From contig NZ_JAACYW010000002.1 in the NCBI RefSeq assembly GCF_015356825.1, forward strand, positions 91,091 through 155,090: a DNA stretch of 64,000 bases, in the 5' to 3' direction. The position numbers and the translations under genes are program-made. Positions 1-10,424 of this stretch are shown here, in pieces; position 1 is the first letter of the stretch, and each line of letters begins with the position of its first letter. This stretch comes from Catenulispora rubra (GTDB lineage Bacteria; Actinomycetota; Actinomycetes; Streptomycetales; Catenulisporaceae). The notes under the pieces are model-generated. The model made no database searches, was not told the DNA's origin, and saw only the letters and a list, made by a program, of their open reading frames with translations.

Positions 1-2259
1 CAGGATCTGCGCCTGCGGCCCGTAGCCGGCTTCGGCCGGAGAAATGCGATGCATCCCTGCCAGGATCCCCTCGACGTCGACGTCGTCGGGCTCGGCCGGC
101 TGCACGATCGGCTCGTTGTAGACAGTGAGGTAGTAGAAGACGTTTTGGTCCTCGCCCGGGTGCGGTTCGCCGTACATCCGCCGCAGGCCGTCCCGGACGA
201 TGTGCCCGAGTTCGTACCCGTACGCCGCGTCGTAGGCGACGCAGGCCGGGTTCGTCGAGGCCAGCAACAGAGAGTGGCCGTCCTCGTGCTGCAGTCCCTC
301 GCCGTTGAGGGTGGTCCGTCCGGCGGTCGCGCCGATCAGGAACCCACGGGTCATCTGGTCCGCCGCGGCCCACAGCCCGTCCCCGGTGCGTTGGAAGCCG
401 AACATCGAGTAGAAGATATAGACCGGGATCATTGGCTCGCCGTGCGTGGCGTACGACGTTCCCGCTGCCGTCCACGACGCCACCGAGCCGGCCTCGGTGA
501 TGCCCTCGTGCAGCAGCACCCCGGTGGTCGACTCCTGATAGCTCAGCATCTGCTCCCGGTCGACCGACAGGTAGTTCTGTCCCTGCGGAGAGTAGATCTT
601 CTTGGACGGGAACAACGCGTCCAGGCCGAAGGTGCGCGCCTCGTCCGGGATGATCGGCACGAACCGGTCGCCGATCCCGGGATCCTTCATCAGATCCTTG
701 AGCAGCCGGACGAACGCCATCGTCGTGGCCACCTCCTGGCGTCCCGATCCGCGCCGGGCGACCGCGTACGCGGACTCGTCGGGCAGACTCACAGCCTTGG
801 CCCGTACCGTGCGGAACGGGGCGTACCCGCCCAGTGCGCGGCGGCGGTCGTGCAGGTAGTCCAGCTCCGAGGGATCACGGGGCAGGTAGTAGGGCGGCAG
901 CTTCTCCTCCAAGGCCGAGTCGGGGATATCCAGGCAGAGCCGGTCGCGGAACCCCTTCAGATCCTCCACGGTCAGCTTCTTCATCTGGTGGGTCGAGTTG
1001 CGGCCCTCGAAGTGCGGGCCGAGCCCCCAGCCCTTGACGGTCTGGGCGAGGATCACCGTGGGCGCGCCGGTGTGCTCGACGGCGGCCCGGTAGGCGGCGT
1101 AGAGCTTGCGGTCGTCGTGCCCGCCGCGCCTGAGGCCCCGCACCTGCTCGTCGGACAGATCTACGACCATGGCGGCCGTGCGCGGATCGCGTCCGAAGAA
1201 GTGCTCACGCACGAATGCGCCGGACTCGGCCGCGTAGGTCTGGAAGTCCCCGTCGGTGGTGGTGTTCATCAGGTTCAGCAGCGCGCCGTCGGAGTCGGCG
1301 GCCAACAACGGATCCCACTGCCGGCCCCAGATCACCTTGATGACGTTCCAGCCGGCACCCCGGAAGAACGACTCCAACTCCTGGATGATCTTCCCGTTGC
1401 CGCGCACCGGGCCGTCGAGCCGCTGCAGGTTGCAGTTGACGACGAAGGTCAGGTTGTCCAGTCCCTCCCGGGCCGCGACGCCGATCGCGCCGAGGGACTC
1501 CGTCTCGTCCATCTCGCCGTCCCCGAGGAACGCCCATACCCGCTGACCGCTGGTGTCGCGGATCCCGCGCGCGTGCAGGTAGCGGTTGAAACGGGCCTGG
1601 TAGATCGCGTTCAGCGGCCCGAGGCCCATGGACACGGTCGGGAACTCCCAAAACGCCGGCATGAGTCGCGGGTGGGGATAGGCGGGCAGTCCGCCCCCGA
1701 GGCCGCGGTGGGACACCTCCTGGCGGAACCCGTCCAGCTGATCCTCCGTCAACCGCCCTTCTAGGAACGCCCGCGCGTAGATGCCGGGCGAGGCGTGCCC
1801 CTGGAAGAAGATCTGGTCGCCGCCGCCGACGGCGTCACGGCCGTGGAAGAAGTGGTTGAAACCGACCTCGTACAACGAGGCCGCCGAGGCGTAGGTGGAT
1901 ATGTGCCCGCCGACTCCGACCCCGGGCCGCTGCGCGCGATGAACCATGATCGCCGCGTTCCAGCGAATGGCGGCCCGGATACGCCGCTCAAGGTGCTCGT
2001 TACCGGGGAAGGGCGGCTCGGTCTCCGGCGGGATGGTGTTGATGTAGTCGGTGCTGTTCAGGTCCGCGATGCCTACCTGCCGCTCACGCGCCCTCTGCAA
2101 CAGACTCAGCAGCAGATACCGCGCCCGCCCCGCGCCCTCGACGTCGACCGCCCCGTCCAAGGACTCCAACCACTCCGAAGTCTCGACCGGGTCCAGATCC
2201 AGAAGTTGGCTGGCGAGCCGGGCACCGGCCACCGGACGATCATGCGTTCCTGACGACAT
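1..2259 (-). CDS. aceE: Pyruvate dehydrogenase E1 component, homodimeric type (3' end beyond window)
   Basis: Catalyses the thiamine-diphosphate-dependent decarboxylation of pyruvate and acetylation of the E2 lipoyl group in the pyruvate dehydrogenase complex. The minus strand is open for 753 codons from ATG at 2259 to the window edge; the family is about 900 residues, so the C-terminal portion is missing. The start has a good ribosome site (AGGGAG) 5-6 bases upstream. Early segments such as [12 protein letters not shown] and [14 protein letters not shown], the ThDP-binding stretch [12 protein letters not shown] and the following [19 protein letters not shown] are hallmarks of homodimeric AceE. 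No frameshift is seen. This is a housekeeping gene and the only clearly core gene at the left edge. Confidence 0.95.
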   Translation of the reverse strand, partial: MSSGTHDRPVAGARLASQLLDLDPVETSEWLESLDGAVDVEGAGRARYLLLSLLQRARERQVGIADLNSTDYINTIPPETEPPFPGNEHLERRIRAAIRWNAAIMVHRAQRPGVGVGGHISTYASAASLYEVGFNHFFHGRDAVGGGDQIFFQGHASPGIYARAFLEGRLTEDQLDGFRQEVSHRGLGGGLPAYPHPRLMPAFWEFPTVSMGLGPLNAIYQARFNRYLHARGIRDTSGQRVWAFLGDGEMDETESLGAIGVAAREGLDNLTFVVNCNLQRLDGPVRGNGKIIQELESFFRGAGWNVIKVIWGRQWDPLLAADSDGALLNLMNTTTDGDFQTYAAESGAFVREHFFGRDPRTAAMVVDLSDEQVRGLRRGGHDDRKLYAAYRAAVEHTGAPTVILAQTVKGWGLGPHFEGRNSTHQMKKLTVEDLKGFRDRLCLDIPDSALEEKLPPYYLPRDPSELDYLHDRRRALGGYAPFRTVRAKAVSLPDESAYAVARRGSGRQEVATTMAFVRLLKDLMKDPGIGDRFVPIIPDEARTFGLDALFPSKKIYSPQGQNYLSVDREQMLSYQESTTGVLLHEGITEAGSVASWTAAGTSYATHGEPMIPVYIFYSMFGFQRTGDGLWAAADQMTRGFLIGATAGRTTLNGEGLQHEDGHSLLLASTNPACVAYDAAYGYELGHIVRDGLRRMYGEPHPGEDQNVFYYLTVYNEPIVQPAEPDDVDVEGILAGMHRISPAEAGYGPQAQIL

Positions 2260-2457
2260 AGCGTGCTCCCTGTGCTGGTGCCACGCTGCTCTCGCCATCG
2301 AGCCGCGGATCGGACTGCGGCCCACGGGCTCCGGCGCGATCAGGTGCGTCCCGGCCGAGCCGGGCCGAGCAACACGTGGCGACTTCGACTCCGACCTCTG
2401 TCTGGGTCGCGGTGCGCGACCGGTCGATGATCCGCATTCCAAGGACTTGGTCGCACA

Positions 2458-2476
2458 TATATCGTATCACGATATA
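2458..2476. promoter_or_regulatory. Perfect 8-3-8 inverted repeat, PadR-like operator
   Basis: TATATCGT-ATC-ACGATATA is a perfect dyad with 8-bp arms and a 3-bp centre, AT-rich in a GC-rich setting, about 200 bp upstream of the aceE start. The shape resembles operators of PadR-type regulators, but no PadR gene is present here; it may be the orphaned operator of a deleted regulator or control aceE. Function is inferred only from symmetry. Confidence 0.45.
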
Positions 2477-3250
2477 CTTTCGATTCGCCGATCCGGCGCG
2501 GGGCCGGCGCGACGCGTCAAGAGCTCACGGGTGCGCTTCAGGGTGGTCGTGGGCGGCGGAGCCGCCGTACGCATGCCGTACCGCGCAGCGGGACCGTGAG
2601 CCGGCCGAGGTGCATCTCGGTGACCTGATCGCCTCGGCGAGCTCAAAGCACGCGATCGATGCCGTGGCCGTCCTGCTGGCCGCTCACAAGCCACCGGGTG
2701 TGGTGAGATGAGGGACCTGTTTCACGGCCCGCGTGCTTGCGGCGCCAATGCCGCTTGTCCGCGCTGCTGTGGTGCTTCACGCGACGTGCTGTGCTTCAAC
2801 CGGTCTCTGAAGACGAGCCGCACCCGAAGCGGTTCGTGGACCGGGAATTGTCCAGGCTCCGCCGCGAATCATCCCCCGGACTCCGGTGTCAATGACCTTC
2901 CACGCGGCTCCGGTTCCCGCGGATATCGATCCCCCCGGGTCCGGGTATTTCGGACCCACAAACGGAAACCGGGGCGTGAACCAGGGAACGACTCGAAACG
3001 CCAGCTCCGACCTGCGGGTTCCTGCTTCTCGCCGTGGCGGGTTCACGCTGGTCTGGGACATGGCCGAACACCATCGCGGTTTCAACGGTCGCGCGTTGTG
3101 TGTTCCTTTCCGGCCGTCGAAGAACGACTCAAAGGGCCCGCGCTCCTGCTCGATGTCGTGCTGCGGCTGGCTTGCCGCCGGACTGCTGCCTGTCCGCGTT
3201 CAGCGTCCACGTTGATCTCGCCATCGCCCTGGCCGCATGCGGTGCTGTGC
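2477..3250. other. Non-coding or degenerate stretch
   Basis: Open frames exist but none shows a recognisable domain or coding character. The segment leads into the truncated acetyltransferase that follows and is best read as decayed DNA. Confidence 0.5.
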
Positions 3251-3538
3251 GGCGACCTGAAGCTGTCCGACGGTAGCGGCGAGGTCCTGTACTGGCTGCT
3301 GCCCGCAGCACGTGGCCGCGGCGTCGCGGTCGCCGCGGCCCGGCGGATCAGCCAGTGGGCCTTCGACGACCTCGGGCTGCACCGTCTGCGGCTGTGTCAC
3401 TCGGTCGCCAACGACCCCTCCTGCCGGGTCGCCGTCAAGGCCGGATTCATCCTCGAAGGCACCATGCGCAGCGCTCTATTGCACGAAGACGGATGGCATG
3501 ACCAGCACCTGCACGCGCTCATCGCGGACGACGGCTGA
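3251..3538 (+). pseudogene. GNAT (RimJ/RimL-type) N-acetyltransferase, C-terminal fragment
   Basis: The last ~95 codons encode a typical acetyl-CoA-binding half of a GNAT enzyme: a strand ending EVLYWLLPAARGRGV (the pyrophosphate-binding loop), then ISQWAFDDLGLHRLRL, NDPSCRVAVKAGFILEG and a closing DGWHDQHLHALI. The N-terminal strands and helices expected in the upstream ~80 residues are absent; upstream sequence in the same frame is unrelated and low in coding character. The gene therefore looks truncated. Substrate is unknown. Confidence 0.65.
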
Positions 3539-3742
3539 TCATTGCCGTCCCTGGTCACCCGTCTCGCCTGCATGTCGAATTGATGATTCCTTCAATCGGG
3601 TACATGATGTCCACGCGGGCCCCGGGTCCGCCTCCCGACAGCTGAATGAGGGTGCCAGGTACCGGTGCCTCGCGGTCGGCCGTGCCTGTCGGGGGTGCGG
3701 TCGATGCTTCTAGGCGGTTCGAACAGCAGGACAAGGGTGGTC

Positions 3743-3949
3743 GTGGAAAAGACCGAACAGATCGCCGAGGTACTGATCGCGCGGGTCGAGGTGGCGCGGC
3801 GACGTCTGGCCGACGCCGCTGACACCGCCGATCTTGCGGGGGTCGCGTCGGCGTTGGACGAGTTGGAGACGGCGCACGGCCTGGCCCGCAAAGCCGGGAT
3901 CACCGTCCCGCGACCTGCGACCGCCAAGGATGAGGAGTCGGAGAAGTGA
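3743..3949 (+). CDS. Small conserved-looking protein, unknown function, coupled to ArsR gene
   Basis: Encodes about 68 residues beginning VEKTEQIAEVLIARVEVARRR, an Ala/Leu/Glu-rich predicted helical hairpin (residues ~1-50) and a charged tail. GTG at 3743 is preferred because AAGG lies 6 bases upstream; GTG at 3737 is an alternative. Its TGA overlaps the GTG of the next gene (GTGA), which implies translational coupling to the ArsR regulator. I do not recognise the family. It could be a partner or co-regulator of the repressor, by inference from position alone. Confidence 0.6.
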   Translation: MEKTEQIAEVLIARVEVARRRLADAADTADLAGVASALDELETAHGLARKAGITVPRPATAKDEESEK

Positions 3950-4305
3950 AGCCAGTCACGGTTCCGCTCTACCAGGCCAAGGCCGAGTTCTTCCGGATGC
4001 TCGGTCATCCGGTGCGCATCCGAGTACTGGAGCTGCTGTCCGACGGGCCCGTGCCGGTCCGCGAGTTGCTGGCCCAGATCGAGGTCGAACGCTCCAACCT
4101 GTCCCAGCAGTTGGGGGTGCTGCGTCGCTCGGGTATCGTCACCTCGGTACGTGAGTCGGACACCGTCGTGTATTCGCTGGCCGGCCCCGACGTGGTCGAG
4201 CTGCTGCGTTCGGCTCGTCGCATCCTCACCGAGTTGATTACCGAACAGCAGAACCTGCTGGCTGAGCTGCGCGAAGCCGATTCGACGACGGGTACCGACG
4301 CGTAA
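3946..4305 (+). CDS. ArsR-family winged-helix transcriptional regulator
   Basis: A 119-residue dimeric winged helix-turn-helix repressor. Residues ~14-90 form the HTH: AEFFRMLGHPVRIRVLELL, then VRELLAQIEVERSNLSQQLGVLRRSGIV as the recognition region, then a beta-wing ending DTVVYSLAGP. A C-terminal helix follows. No Cys residues are present, so it is not a classical thiolate metal sensor. The GTG start overlaps the stop of the small upstream gene. The gene it would control is not evident: downstream sequence is a broken kinase, so its target has probably been lost or lies elsewhere. Confidence 0.85.
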   Translation: MKPVTVPLYQAKAEFFRMLGHPVRIRVLELLSDGPVPVRELLAQIEVERSNLSQQLGVLRRSGIVTSVRESDTVVYSLAGPDVVELLRSARRILTELITEQQNLLAELREADSTTGTDA

Positions 4306-4368
4306 GCACAGGCGCCGCCGCCTGTGCCGCAGTGGAACGGACAGAGGAGGTTCCCGCCCCACTGCTCC

Positions 4369-4960
4369 TGCCCGCAGATCGTGACCGGCCACGACTATGG
4401 CGAGGCCGCTGCCGACGGTCGCGTCGTCCCATCCCGTACCTTGTCATGGAGCCCCTTGCCGGCCGGACCTTGGCGAAGGTGCTTGCCGACGATGACCTGC
4501 CCACACCTGCGCTGGCGCTCGCCTGGGCTGTGCAGATGTGTGTCGCACTGGAGGCTGCTCACCGTGCGGATGTCGTGCATTGTGATATCAAGCCCGGCAA
4601 TGAGATGGTCACCGCGGATGGTGTCGTGAAGGTGCCGGACTTCGGCATCGCCCGATTCGTGGCAACGGAGTCGGCACAGGGGACGTTGGCGGCGACCGGC
4701 ACTATCATCGGATCCCTTCCCTATACGTCCCCGGAGCAGGCGGACGGAAAGAAGGCCGATGCGCGCCGCGGTCTCTACTTCCTTGGCTGCCTCCTCTATA
4801 CCCTGCTCACAGGTCGGCCACCGTTCACCGGTGACTCCCCGGCCGCGGTGATAGCGCAACACCTACGAGCCGTGCCGCAACCTCCCAGTGCCGGGGCAGC
4901 ACCTCCCGGCTCAGCTGGACATGCTTCTGAGTGACATGACCGCGAGCGTGCCCGTGTGCG
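4369..4960 (+). pseudogene. Serine/threonine protein kinase (PknB-type), frameshifted and truncated
   Basis: The catalytic core is readable only by changing frame. QIVTGHDYGEAAADGRVVP is in one frame, then after about 4432 the frame shifts into YLVMEPLAGRTL, the catalytic loop HCDIKPGN, DFGIA and the P+1 segment TSPEQADG; the region around LYFLGCLLYTLLTGRPPFTG follows. A further shift near 4890 leads to LPAQLDMLLSDM in a third frame. The glycine loop and the ATP-anchoring Lys of the N-lobe are absent. This is a dead Hanks-type kinase, not an atypical active one. Confidence 0.75.
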
Positions 4961-6225
4961 GTCGGGTAGCTGGTCTGAGTACCGATGCCAGGGCGTCGAT
5001 GAGGTGTCGACAGCGTCGGCATTGATCAGCCCCGCCATACAGCCGACACGGGTCGGCGCCGGAGCCGACGAAACAGTGCCCGCCTCCGAAGCGGCGTCCC
5101 CACAACGGCGAACCCGGCGGCCGCGCCGCGGGTTGGTCAGGACACGGTTGTACTACTCGTTTGTCTGCTCGTGCTCGGAAGGCTCTGTTCGCCAGGCGTG
5201 TACGCCTGGCGCGCAGTCACTACTACGGAGGTGAGAATAATGGAAAGTCGGTGATCTACCACGGATTCCATCTCTCGATCGTCGAGATCCACATGTCGAA
5301 CGTCTATTCGACTACCGTGCGGGTGCCGTTGCCCGGCCGCCTGCCCGAACACGTGACGAGGTTGAGCGAACGATGGCCGTAGACAGCGTCGCGGAAGCGC
5401 AGGCCGTCATGGGCAGGCTCACCCTTTCTCACAAGCAGTTCTGTGCGGCGCGGCCAACCGATTCACAGACTTCTGCGATAGCCTGCGATTCCTAGCCCAG
5501 GCGCCTGGCTGTGGACTGACACAGGTCCGCATCAGGCCCCTGCTTCTTCCGGCACCGCCACTGTCCGGCCGCTTCATCCGAGCAGCATGCATCGGCGATC
5601 GGTGGGTTGGATGTGCTGTGGAGTATCAGATTCAGTTGCGCGGCGTTCCACTCTTGATCGTTCATTCCGGGTACCAAGCGCCCGTCCGAGGACCAACTGC
5701 GTGCCAGGGACTGAAAGATCGGCGTGTCGGACGTTTCGGAACCCGCAGTGTGATCAGTGTTCACGGTTTCCTGACGCGGCAACAGCTTGGCATTCATCGA
5801 CATGCCAGTCTCAACGCCGCTACTGCCGCGAAGGTCACTACAACCCTGGACGGCTATGCCGGACGGGTGACTTGTACAACGCTGCCGAGGTTGCCTGGCT
5901 GTGAGCGAGGGCGTAGCCCTCGATCTTCTTGTTCGATTTGTATGTTCCCTCGATGTCTCCTTCATACGAAGTCGCGTCCGGACCTCGGCAGCGACGGCAC
6001 GAACCGGACATGTATCAGGCTATTGAGTATGAAGAACGGCACCCGGGCGGCGCCGCCCACCGCGGTGGCAAGCCGGCGTTCGGCGGCACGCTTGCCCCGG
6101 CCGGGGAGACGCACCGGCTCGGTGAGCGGGTTGGACTGATCGGATATGGGCGGGATCCCTTCTCACGGCTTTCCGGATCGGTTGCCGCGGGTCGCTCTTC
6201 CGGACCGGCTTGTAACGGTCGCTGT
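4961..6225. other. Degenerate region without a supportable gene
   Basis: About 1.26 kb without a convincing gene on either strand. Short stretches have weak coding character, for example a minus-strand segment around 5560-5740 with FQSLARSWSSDGRLVPGMND, but no family or start can be supported. Confidence 0.5.
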
Positions 6226-7130
6226 TCAGTAGGCGACGGAAACGGTGGTGAACTGGATGTCGGGGTCGTAGCCGAGCGCGAGGTCGCAGTACGCGTCGAG
6301 GTGGGCCTGCAGTTCCTGGGCGTAGGGCAGTAGATCCCGCATCCGGGTCATGGCGGTGACGGCCAGGATGGTGTCGTTCCAGGAGCCGCCGACCATGCCC
6401 CAGCGCACTTCCGAGGTAGCGCGGCAGGCTCGCCGGGTCGTGCAGCAGGCACCGGCGTCGTTCGAATTCGGTCTGGGCGCGGGCCTCACTGGCCTTCTCA
6501 CGGGCGTCGTCGGCGTCGCTGCCGAACCGTCGGATCACGTTGGCCATGCCGTGCACCAGCAGTCCGAAGGCGAGATAGGTCAATGTGTTGCTGACGACTT
6601 TGCCGCGCTTCGCGCTGTGCCCCACCGCGGGATAGCTGACCGCGAGCTATCCGGCCGCAAGCAGACCTGCCTGCAGGGTGTGGGCCCGCGACCGGCAGGC
6701 GACCGCCGCAGCCACGGTGAAGTTCACGGTGAGAGCTGGCGCTCACCCCGCCCACGTGGCTACGCGCTCGTCAACGGATACGTACGGTGGCTCGGCCAGG
6801 AAACAGGTCAGGCCCAGCGCGGTCTCGGTGACGGCCCACCGCAGGCTGATACAGTCACGGCGCCTGATGATGCAGGCAATAACGATGACCGATTCCACCG
6901 CCACCAGGTCGAGCAGCATGGCGCTGAGCAGGGGCCGCGACGAACGGGTGAAGGCGTCGGGGGCCGCGAGCGGGATCAGGGTGCCGCCACCCGACCACGG
7001 TTGCGATGACCGCGATCTCGGCTCCGTTGCGCGTCGTCGGCAGGATGCCGCTACCCGATCGCGACGACCCCAGGGCGACGCGGTACCATGCTGGATCGCG
7101 CGGTTCCGCCACTTCGCCTTCCTGGCCCAC
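6226..7130 (-). pseudogene. Decayed membrane sensor protein (sensor-kinase-like)
   Basis: Minus-strand fragments in successive frames can be strung into one broken gene: a transmembrane piece with VAVESVIVIACIIRRRD and LTCFLAEPPYVSVDERVATW, another with LTYLAFGLLVHGMANVIRRF followed by a helical linker ending RRRCLLHD, and a final segment SWNDTILAVTAMTRMRDLLP to the stop at 6226. The TM-linker-LHD order resembles actinobacterial sensor kinases in which a helical linker leads to LHD..LQ. No kinase ATP-binding domain can be seen. At least three frame changes are needed, so it is non-functional. Confidence 0.5.
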
Positions 7131-7233
7131 GGGTCCTGCCTGGAGTACATGTCTGCCGAACGTTTCGACGTCCAGGTGCTGCTGGCCGGCGACGTGTGGG
7201 GGCTGGGTGTCACGTTGTACAGCAGTGTCGGTG

Positions 7234-7635
7234 ATGGGCTTGGCGGCCTGGGTGCTGACCGCGAGTCTGGGCGGCTACCTGGCAACTGTCTGGTTGCGTC
7301 ACGGCGGGCTGCAGCAGCGGCGGGCCGGGGTGACCCGGCTGCCCATGTGGCTGGTGACCGGACATGCGGTGCTGGCAGTGACTGGTCTGGGCGCCTGGAT
7401 CGACTATCTGCTCAGCGGGACGCTCCCGGCAGCCTGGGCGGCCTGCGCGATCATCGTGTTGGTCGCAGGTCTGGGCTTCACCATGCTGTTGCGCTGGCGG
7501 CCCAGCCACGGTCGCCATGCGCATACCGAAACCACAGCCGAGCAGCATTTCCCGCTCGCCGCCGTCGTCGCTCACGGTATGTTCGCGGCGGTGACGATTC
7601 TCCTGGTGCTCCTTGCCGCGGAGGGTAAGCCCTGA
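7234..7635 (+). CDS. Conserved actinobacterial small integral membrane protein
   Basis: A 133-residue protein with four predicted membrane helices (roughly residues 1-22, 40-62, 66-86 and 106-130). Conserved-looking loops include GGYLATVWLRHGGL after helix 1 and EQHFPLAAVVAHGMFA at the start of the last helix. ATG at 7234 is chosen because translation upstream loses membrane character; the ribosome site is weak and GTG at 7231 is possible. I recognise the general pattern (HFP..VV.HG) from uncharacterised actinobacterial membrane proteins, but no function is known. No operon partner is present. Confidence 0.65.
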   Translation: MGLAAWVLTASLGGYLATVWLRHGGLQQRRAGVTRLPMWLVTGHAVLAVTGLGAWIDYLLSGTLPAAWAACAIIVLVAGLGFTMLLRWRPSHGRHAHTETTAEQHFPLAAVVAHGMFAAVTILLVLLAAEGKP

Positions 7636-7881
7636 CCTGCCGAAAATGGCAGGCGACGTCGCAGGGCATCCCTACCGGCGCGGCCACCCTCGTGGCTTCG
7701 CGGATGGCGCAGACGCGGTGGGCCGCGGAGCGGGGAACCGTCTGGCCGGCCGGGACCAGGTCGGTGCGGCGGTTCAGCCGAGGGCTGATGACGGCCGGCT
7801 GCCCCGTCAACAAGGCGACGGCGGCCCCGCTGGAGCCGCTGGCGCTCGCCATGACCGTCCGACCGGCGTCCGAGCCGGCGC

Positions 7882-8008
7882 ATGCTGATCGTCGGGGTGC
7901 GGTATCGGGTCCGGACCGGGCTGCTCCAACGTGACCTCCTAGAGGAGTACGGGTCGCGGCAGACGGCCTGTAGCGTGTTCCCGCGTCGGGGTACGTCAGG
8001 ACACTGAT
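7882..8008 (+). pseudogene. IS5-family transposase, N-terminal fragment
   Basis: Reading from the ATG at 7882 gives IVGVRYRVRTGLLQRDLLEE then YGSRQTACSVFPR. This matches the N-terminal helical region of IS5-type transposases (usually ..YRVRTG.PWRDLPE.YG.W). It ends at a stop after about 40 codons and the catalytic domain is absent. The flanks, about 7640-7880 and 8010-8285, show nothing else I can support. Confidence 0.55.
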
Positions 8009-8288
8009 GCTCGCCGAGTTCGAGGCGGCTGGAGCCCGGTGACATCCGATGGCGAGGTCCGCTCCGGTCGGCGGCATTGCGTGATCCGCGCCACGACAAG
8101 CTGCGCCGTGCCGTGGATCGGGAGATCGACCGGCTCGATCCCGGCCCGCCGCCGGTACCGCACACGCAGCGGCGAGTCATGAGCGGGGGCCGCAAAAGTG
8201 GAGTCTTCCGTGCATGTTAACGTCGAAACCGGCCACTGATCCGAGATCATCCGGCGTCGGCCACGCCCCCGCACCTGCTGGAGTCACC

Positions 8289-9533
8289 TTGCTTTCCGAG
8301 AAGTCCGCCATGACCGTCCGCGCCACCCTGCCCGCTGTGGGAGCAGCGATCGGCGAGATCACCGAGCGCTTCTACGACCTCCTGTTCGCCGCGCATCCCG
8401 AGCTCCTGCGGGACCTGTTCAACCGCGGCAACCAGGCGTCCGGTGTCCAACGGCAGGCGCTGGCCGGGTCGATCGCGGCGTTCGCGACTCACCTTCTCGA
8501 CAATCCGGATGCCCGACCGGACGCGATGCTGTCTCGAATAGCCCACAAGCACGCTTCACTCGGCGTGGACCCGGCGCAGTACAAGGTCGTCCACGAGCAC
8601 CTGTTCGCGGCGATCGCCGAGGTGCTCGGCGACGCCGTGACGCCAGAGGCGGCGCAGGCCTGGGACGAGGTCTACTGGCTGATGGCCAACGCGTTGATCG
8701 CGCTGGAGGGGCGACTGTCCATGGAACACGGCGCACTCCGTGGCGGGACTTGGTCGGACTGGGAGGTCGTCGAGCGGCGCCGGGAGACGGACGATGTGGC
8801 GTCGTTCGTGCTCCGCCCTGCGGATGGCCGACTTCCCGGGTCGTTCCGTGCCGGCCAGTACGTCTCTGTTCAGGTCGAATTGGCGTGCGGGTCGCGGCAG
8901 ATCCGGCAGTACAGTCTCTCTTCAGCGCCGGGCGCCGGGACATGGCAGATCAGCGTGAAGCGCGAGCGGGGAAGCGAGAAGGGCGGTATTCCGGCCGGCG
9001 AGGTCTCGAATCATCTGCATGACGCGGTCTGGGCCGGAGATGTCGTGCGGCTGTCGGCACCGTTCGGCGACCTGGTGCTGGACGCGGTGGGTGCGGAGGA
9101 CCTCGCCGAGCGTCCCCTGGTCCTGGCGTCGGCCGGCATCGGGGTGACGCCGATGGTCGCGCTGCTGGCGGACCTGGTGGACCGGGGGCACGAGGCGCCG
9201 GTTCTCGTCGTGCACGCCGATCGTAGTTCCGACGCACACGCGCTGTGCGAGGAGCAGAGCGCGCTGGCGGGCAAACTCGCGGATGGCAACGCGCAGTTCT
9301 GGTACGAGGACGGGGTCGCGGGACTCGGCGAAGCACCGTGGCGGGACGACGTGCGCAGCGGACGGGCCGACCTGACGGAGTCCGACATCCCGCCCGGCGC
9401 CGCAGCGTTCCTTTGCGGACCGCTGCCGTTCATGCGCACCGTGCGCGAACAACTGCTCGCGAAGGGTGTTCCGGCCGCCGATATCCACTACGAGGTCTTC
9501 GGCCCCGATCTCTGGCTCGCCGCTGCGGCGTAA
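8289..9533 (+). CDS. hmp: Flavohaemoglobin, nitric oxide dioxygenase
   Basis: Converts NO plus O2 to nitrate using NAD(P)H. Domains in order: a globin domain (~1-135) with the distal region FYDLLFAAHPELL and proximal haem His in RIAHKHASLGV; an FAD-binding barrel (~145-255) with the flavin motif RQYSLS; and a NAD-binding domain with ASAGIGVTPMVALL and FLCGPLPFMRTV. TTG at 8289 is preferred because it gives the family's usual N-terminus (LSEKS...) and has CTGGAG just upstream; ATG at 8310 is the alternative. At about 414 residues it has the normal length. An NsrR-like repressor lies convergently downstream. Confidence 0.92.
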   Translation: MLSEKSAMTVRATLPAVGAAIGEITERFYDLLFAAHPELLRDLFNRGNQASGVQRQALAGSIAAFATHLLDNPDARPDAMLSRIAHKHASLGVDPAQYKVVHEHLFAAIAEVLGDAVTPEAAQAWDEVYWLMANALIALEGRLSMEHGALRGGTWSDWEVVERRRETDDVASFVLRPADGRLPGSFRAGQYVSVQVELACGSRQIRQYSLSSAPGAGTWQISVKRERGSEKGGIPAGEVSNHLHDAVWAGDVVRLSAPFGDLVLDAVGAEDLAERPLVLASAGIGVTPMVALLADLVDRGHEAPVLVVHADRSSDAHALCEEQSALAGKLADGNAQFWYEDGVAGLGEAPWRDDVRSGRADLTESDIPPGAAAFLCGPLPFMRTVREQLLAKGVPAADIHYEVFGPDLWLAAAA

Positions 9534-9623
9534 CCATCGACATGGCGGTGCGCTCGGCCTGTTCAGGGCGGCGCCGCCGACCCGTCTGTTCCCGAGATCG
9601 GATCCGGGTCCTCGACCACTCGC

Positions 9624-10079
9624 TCAGGAGCCGCGTCGGCCGATCGCCAACAGCAGCGGTCCGGTCGGGGCGGCGACCACGTCCGCGACCGACACCTCGT
9701 CCAGCGACGCGTAGAACGCCTCCTGCGCCGTGCTCAGCGCCGACCTGAGCCGGCATGCCGTGTTGATCGGGCATGACGCCTCGCCGTCCATGCAGGCTGC
9801 GAGGTCGCCCGAGCCCTCGAAGGCTCGGACCACAGCTCCCACCGAGGCGGCGCGGCCCGCGGGCGTCAGCACCAGGCCCCCGCCCCGTCCCCGCCGGGCC
9901 TGGACCAGGCCGTATCGCTGGAGCCTGCCGACCACCTTCACCATGTGGGTGTAGGCCGCGCCCGTCGACCTTGCAGCATCGCGCGTAGTCGGCAGATCGT
10001 CCGGGTCAGCGTCCCCCGGCACGACGGCCAGACTCATCAGCAGGCGCAGGGCCAGGTCGGTCGACTTCATGAGACGCAT
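9624..10079 (-). CDS. nsrR: Rrf2-family iron-sulfur repressor, NsrR-like nitric oxide sensor
   Basis: A 151-residue Rrf2 winged-helix protein starting MRLMKSTDLALRLLMSLAVV. The HTH region is followed by the wing ARRGRGGGLVLTPAG. Three cysteines at about 96, 103 and 109 (ACMDGEASCPINTAC) sit where Rrf2 proteins bind an Fe-S cluster. Spacing C-x6-C-x5-C is close to the NsrR pattern. Location beside hmp, the usual NsrR target, supports an NO-sensing role. IscR is the main alternative, but no isc/suf genes are nearby. Confidence 0.85.
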   Translation of the reverse strand: MRLMKSTDLALRLLMSLAVVPGDADPDDLPTTRDAARSTGAAYTHMVKVVGRLQRYGLVQARRGRGGGLVLTPAGRAASVGAVVRAFEGSGDLAACMDGEASCPINTACRLRSALSTAQEAFYASLDEVSVADVVAAPTGPLLLAIGRRGS

Positions 10080-10424
10080 GTCCCGAGCTTACGGCGTCGA
10101 TGACCGATAATAGGCATTTTGCCGTTCGGGCGGCCTTGTCCTGGACTCGATGAGCCGTTCGGCAGCCGGCGGCGCCGTGATCGGTGGGTCTGAAGGCATG
10201 TCGGACGGTTCGTCGGTGAATACTTCGCGGGCGCGTCCGGCAGAAGGAGAACCAGAGGTTGGGATGACGTCAGGACGCGGCCGTCGGCGCTGCTCGTCTT
10301 CTTCAGGACGTGTCCGCACCGCGTAGGCGAACTCGTACTTGAGCTGCGTGGAGGCCTTCGTCACTGGTTGCGAGGCGTCTGCACAACTGGGCGGCGCACA
10401 GGCCGGCGGCCACGGGCACCGCCT
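10080..10424. other. Intergenic, nsrR promoter side
   Basis: No gene seen. The first ~45 bases upstream of nsrR are comparatively AT-rich (around CCGATAATAGGCATTTTG) and probably hold its promoter and perhaps an autoregulatory site. I could not assign a defined operator. Confidence 0.4.

Noticed and set aside
49..1764. Long 571-codon open frame on the plus strand
   Set aside because: It is antisense to aceE; the protein is low-complexity Arg/Val/Gly-rich text produced by high GC and has no domain.
5226..5382. Plus-strand text GFHLSIVEIHMSNVYSTTVR resembling the VEIHxSN motif of type II 3-dehydroquinate dehydratase
   Set aside because: Only about 15 residues match, the rest of the fold is absent and the flanks are non-coding; the resemblance may be chance.
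7478..8077. Minus-strand frame with a GAF-like phrase (AVALLTGQPAVISPRL)
   Set aside because: No start, no consistent domain and overlap with the membrane gene and IS5 remnant; insufficient support.
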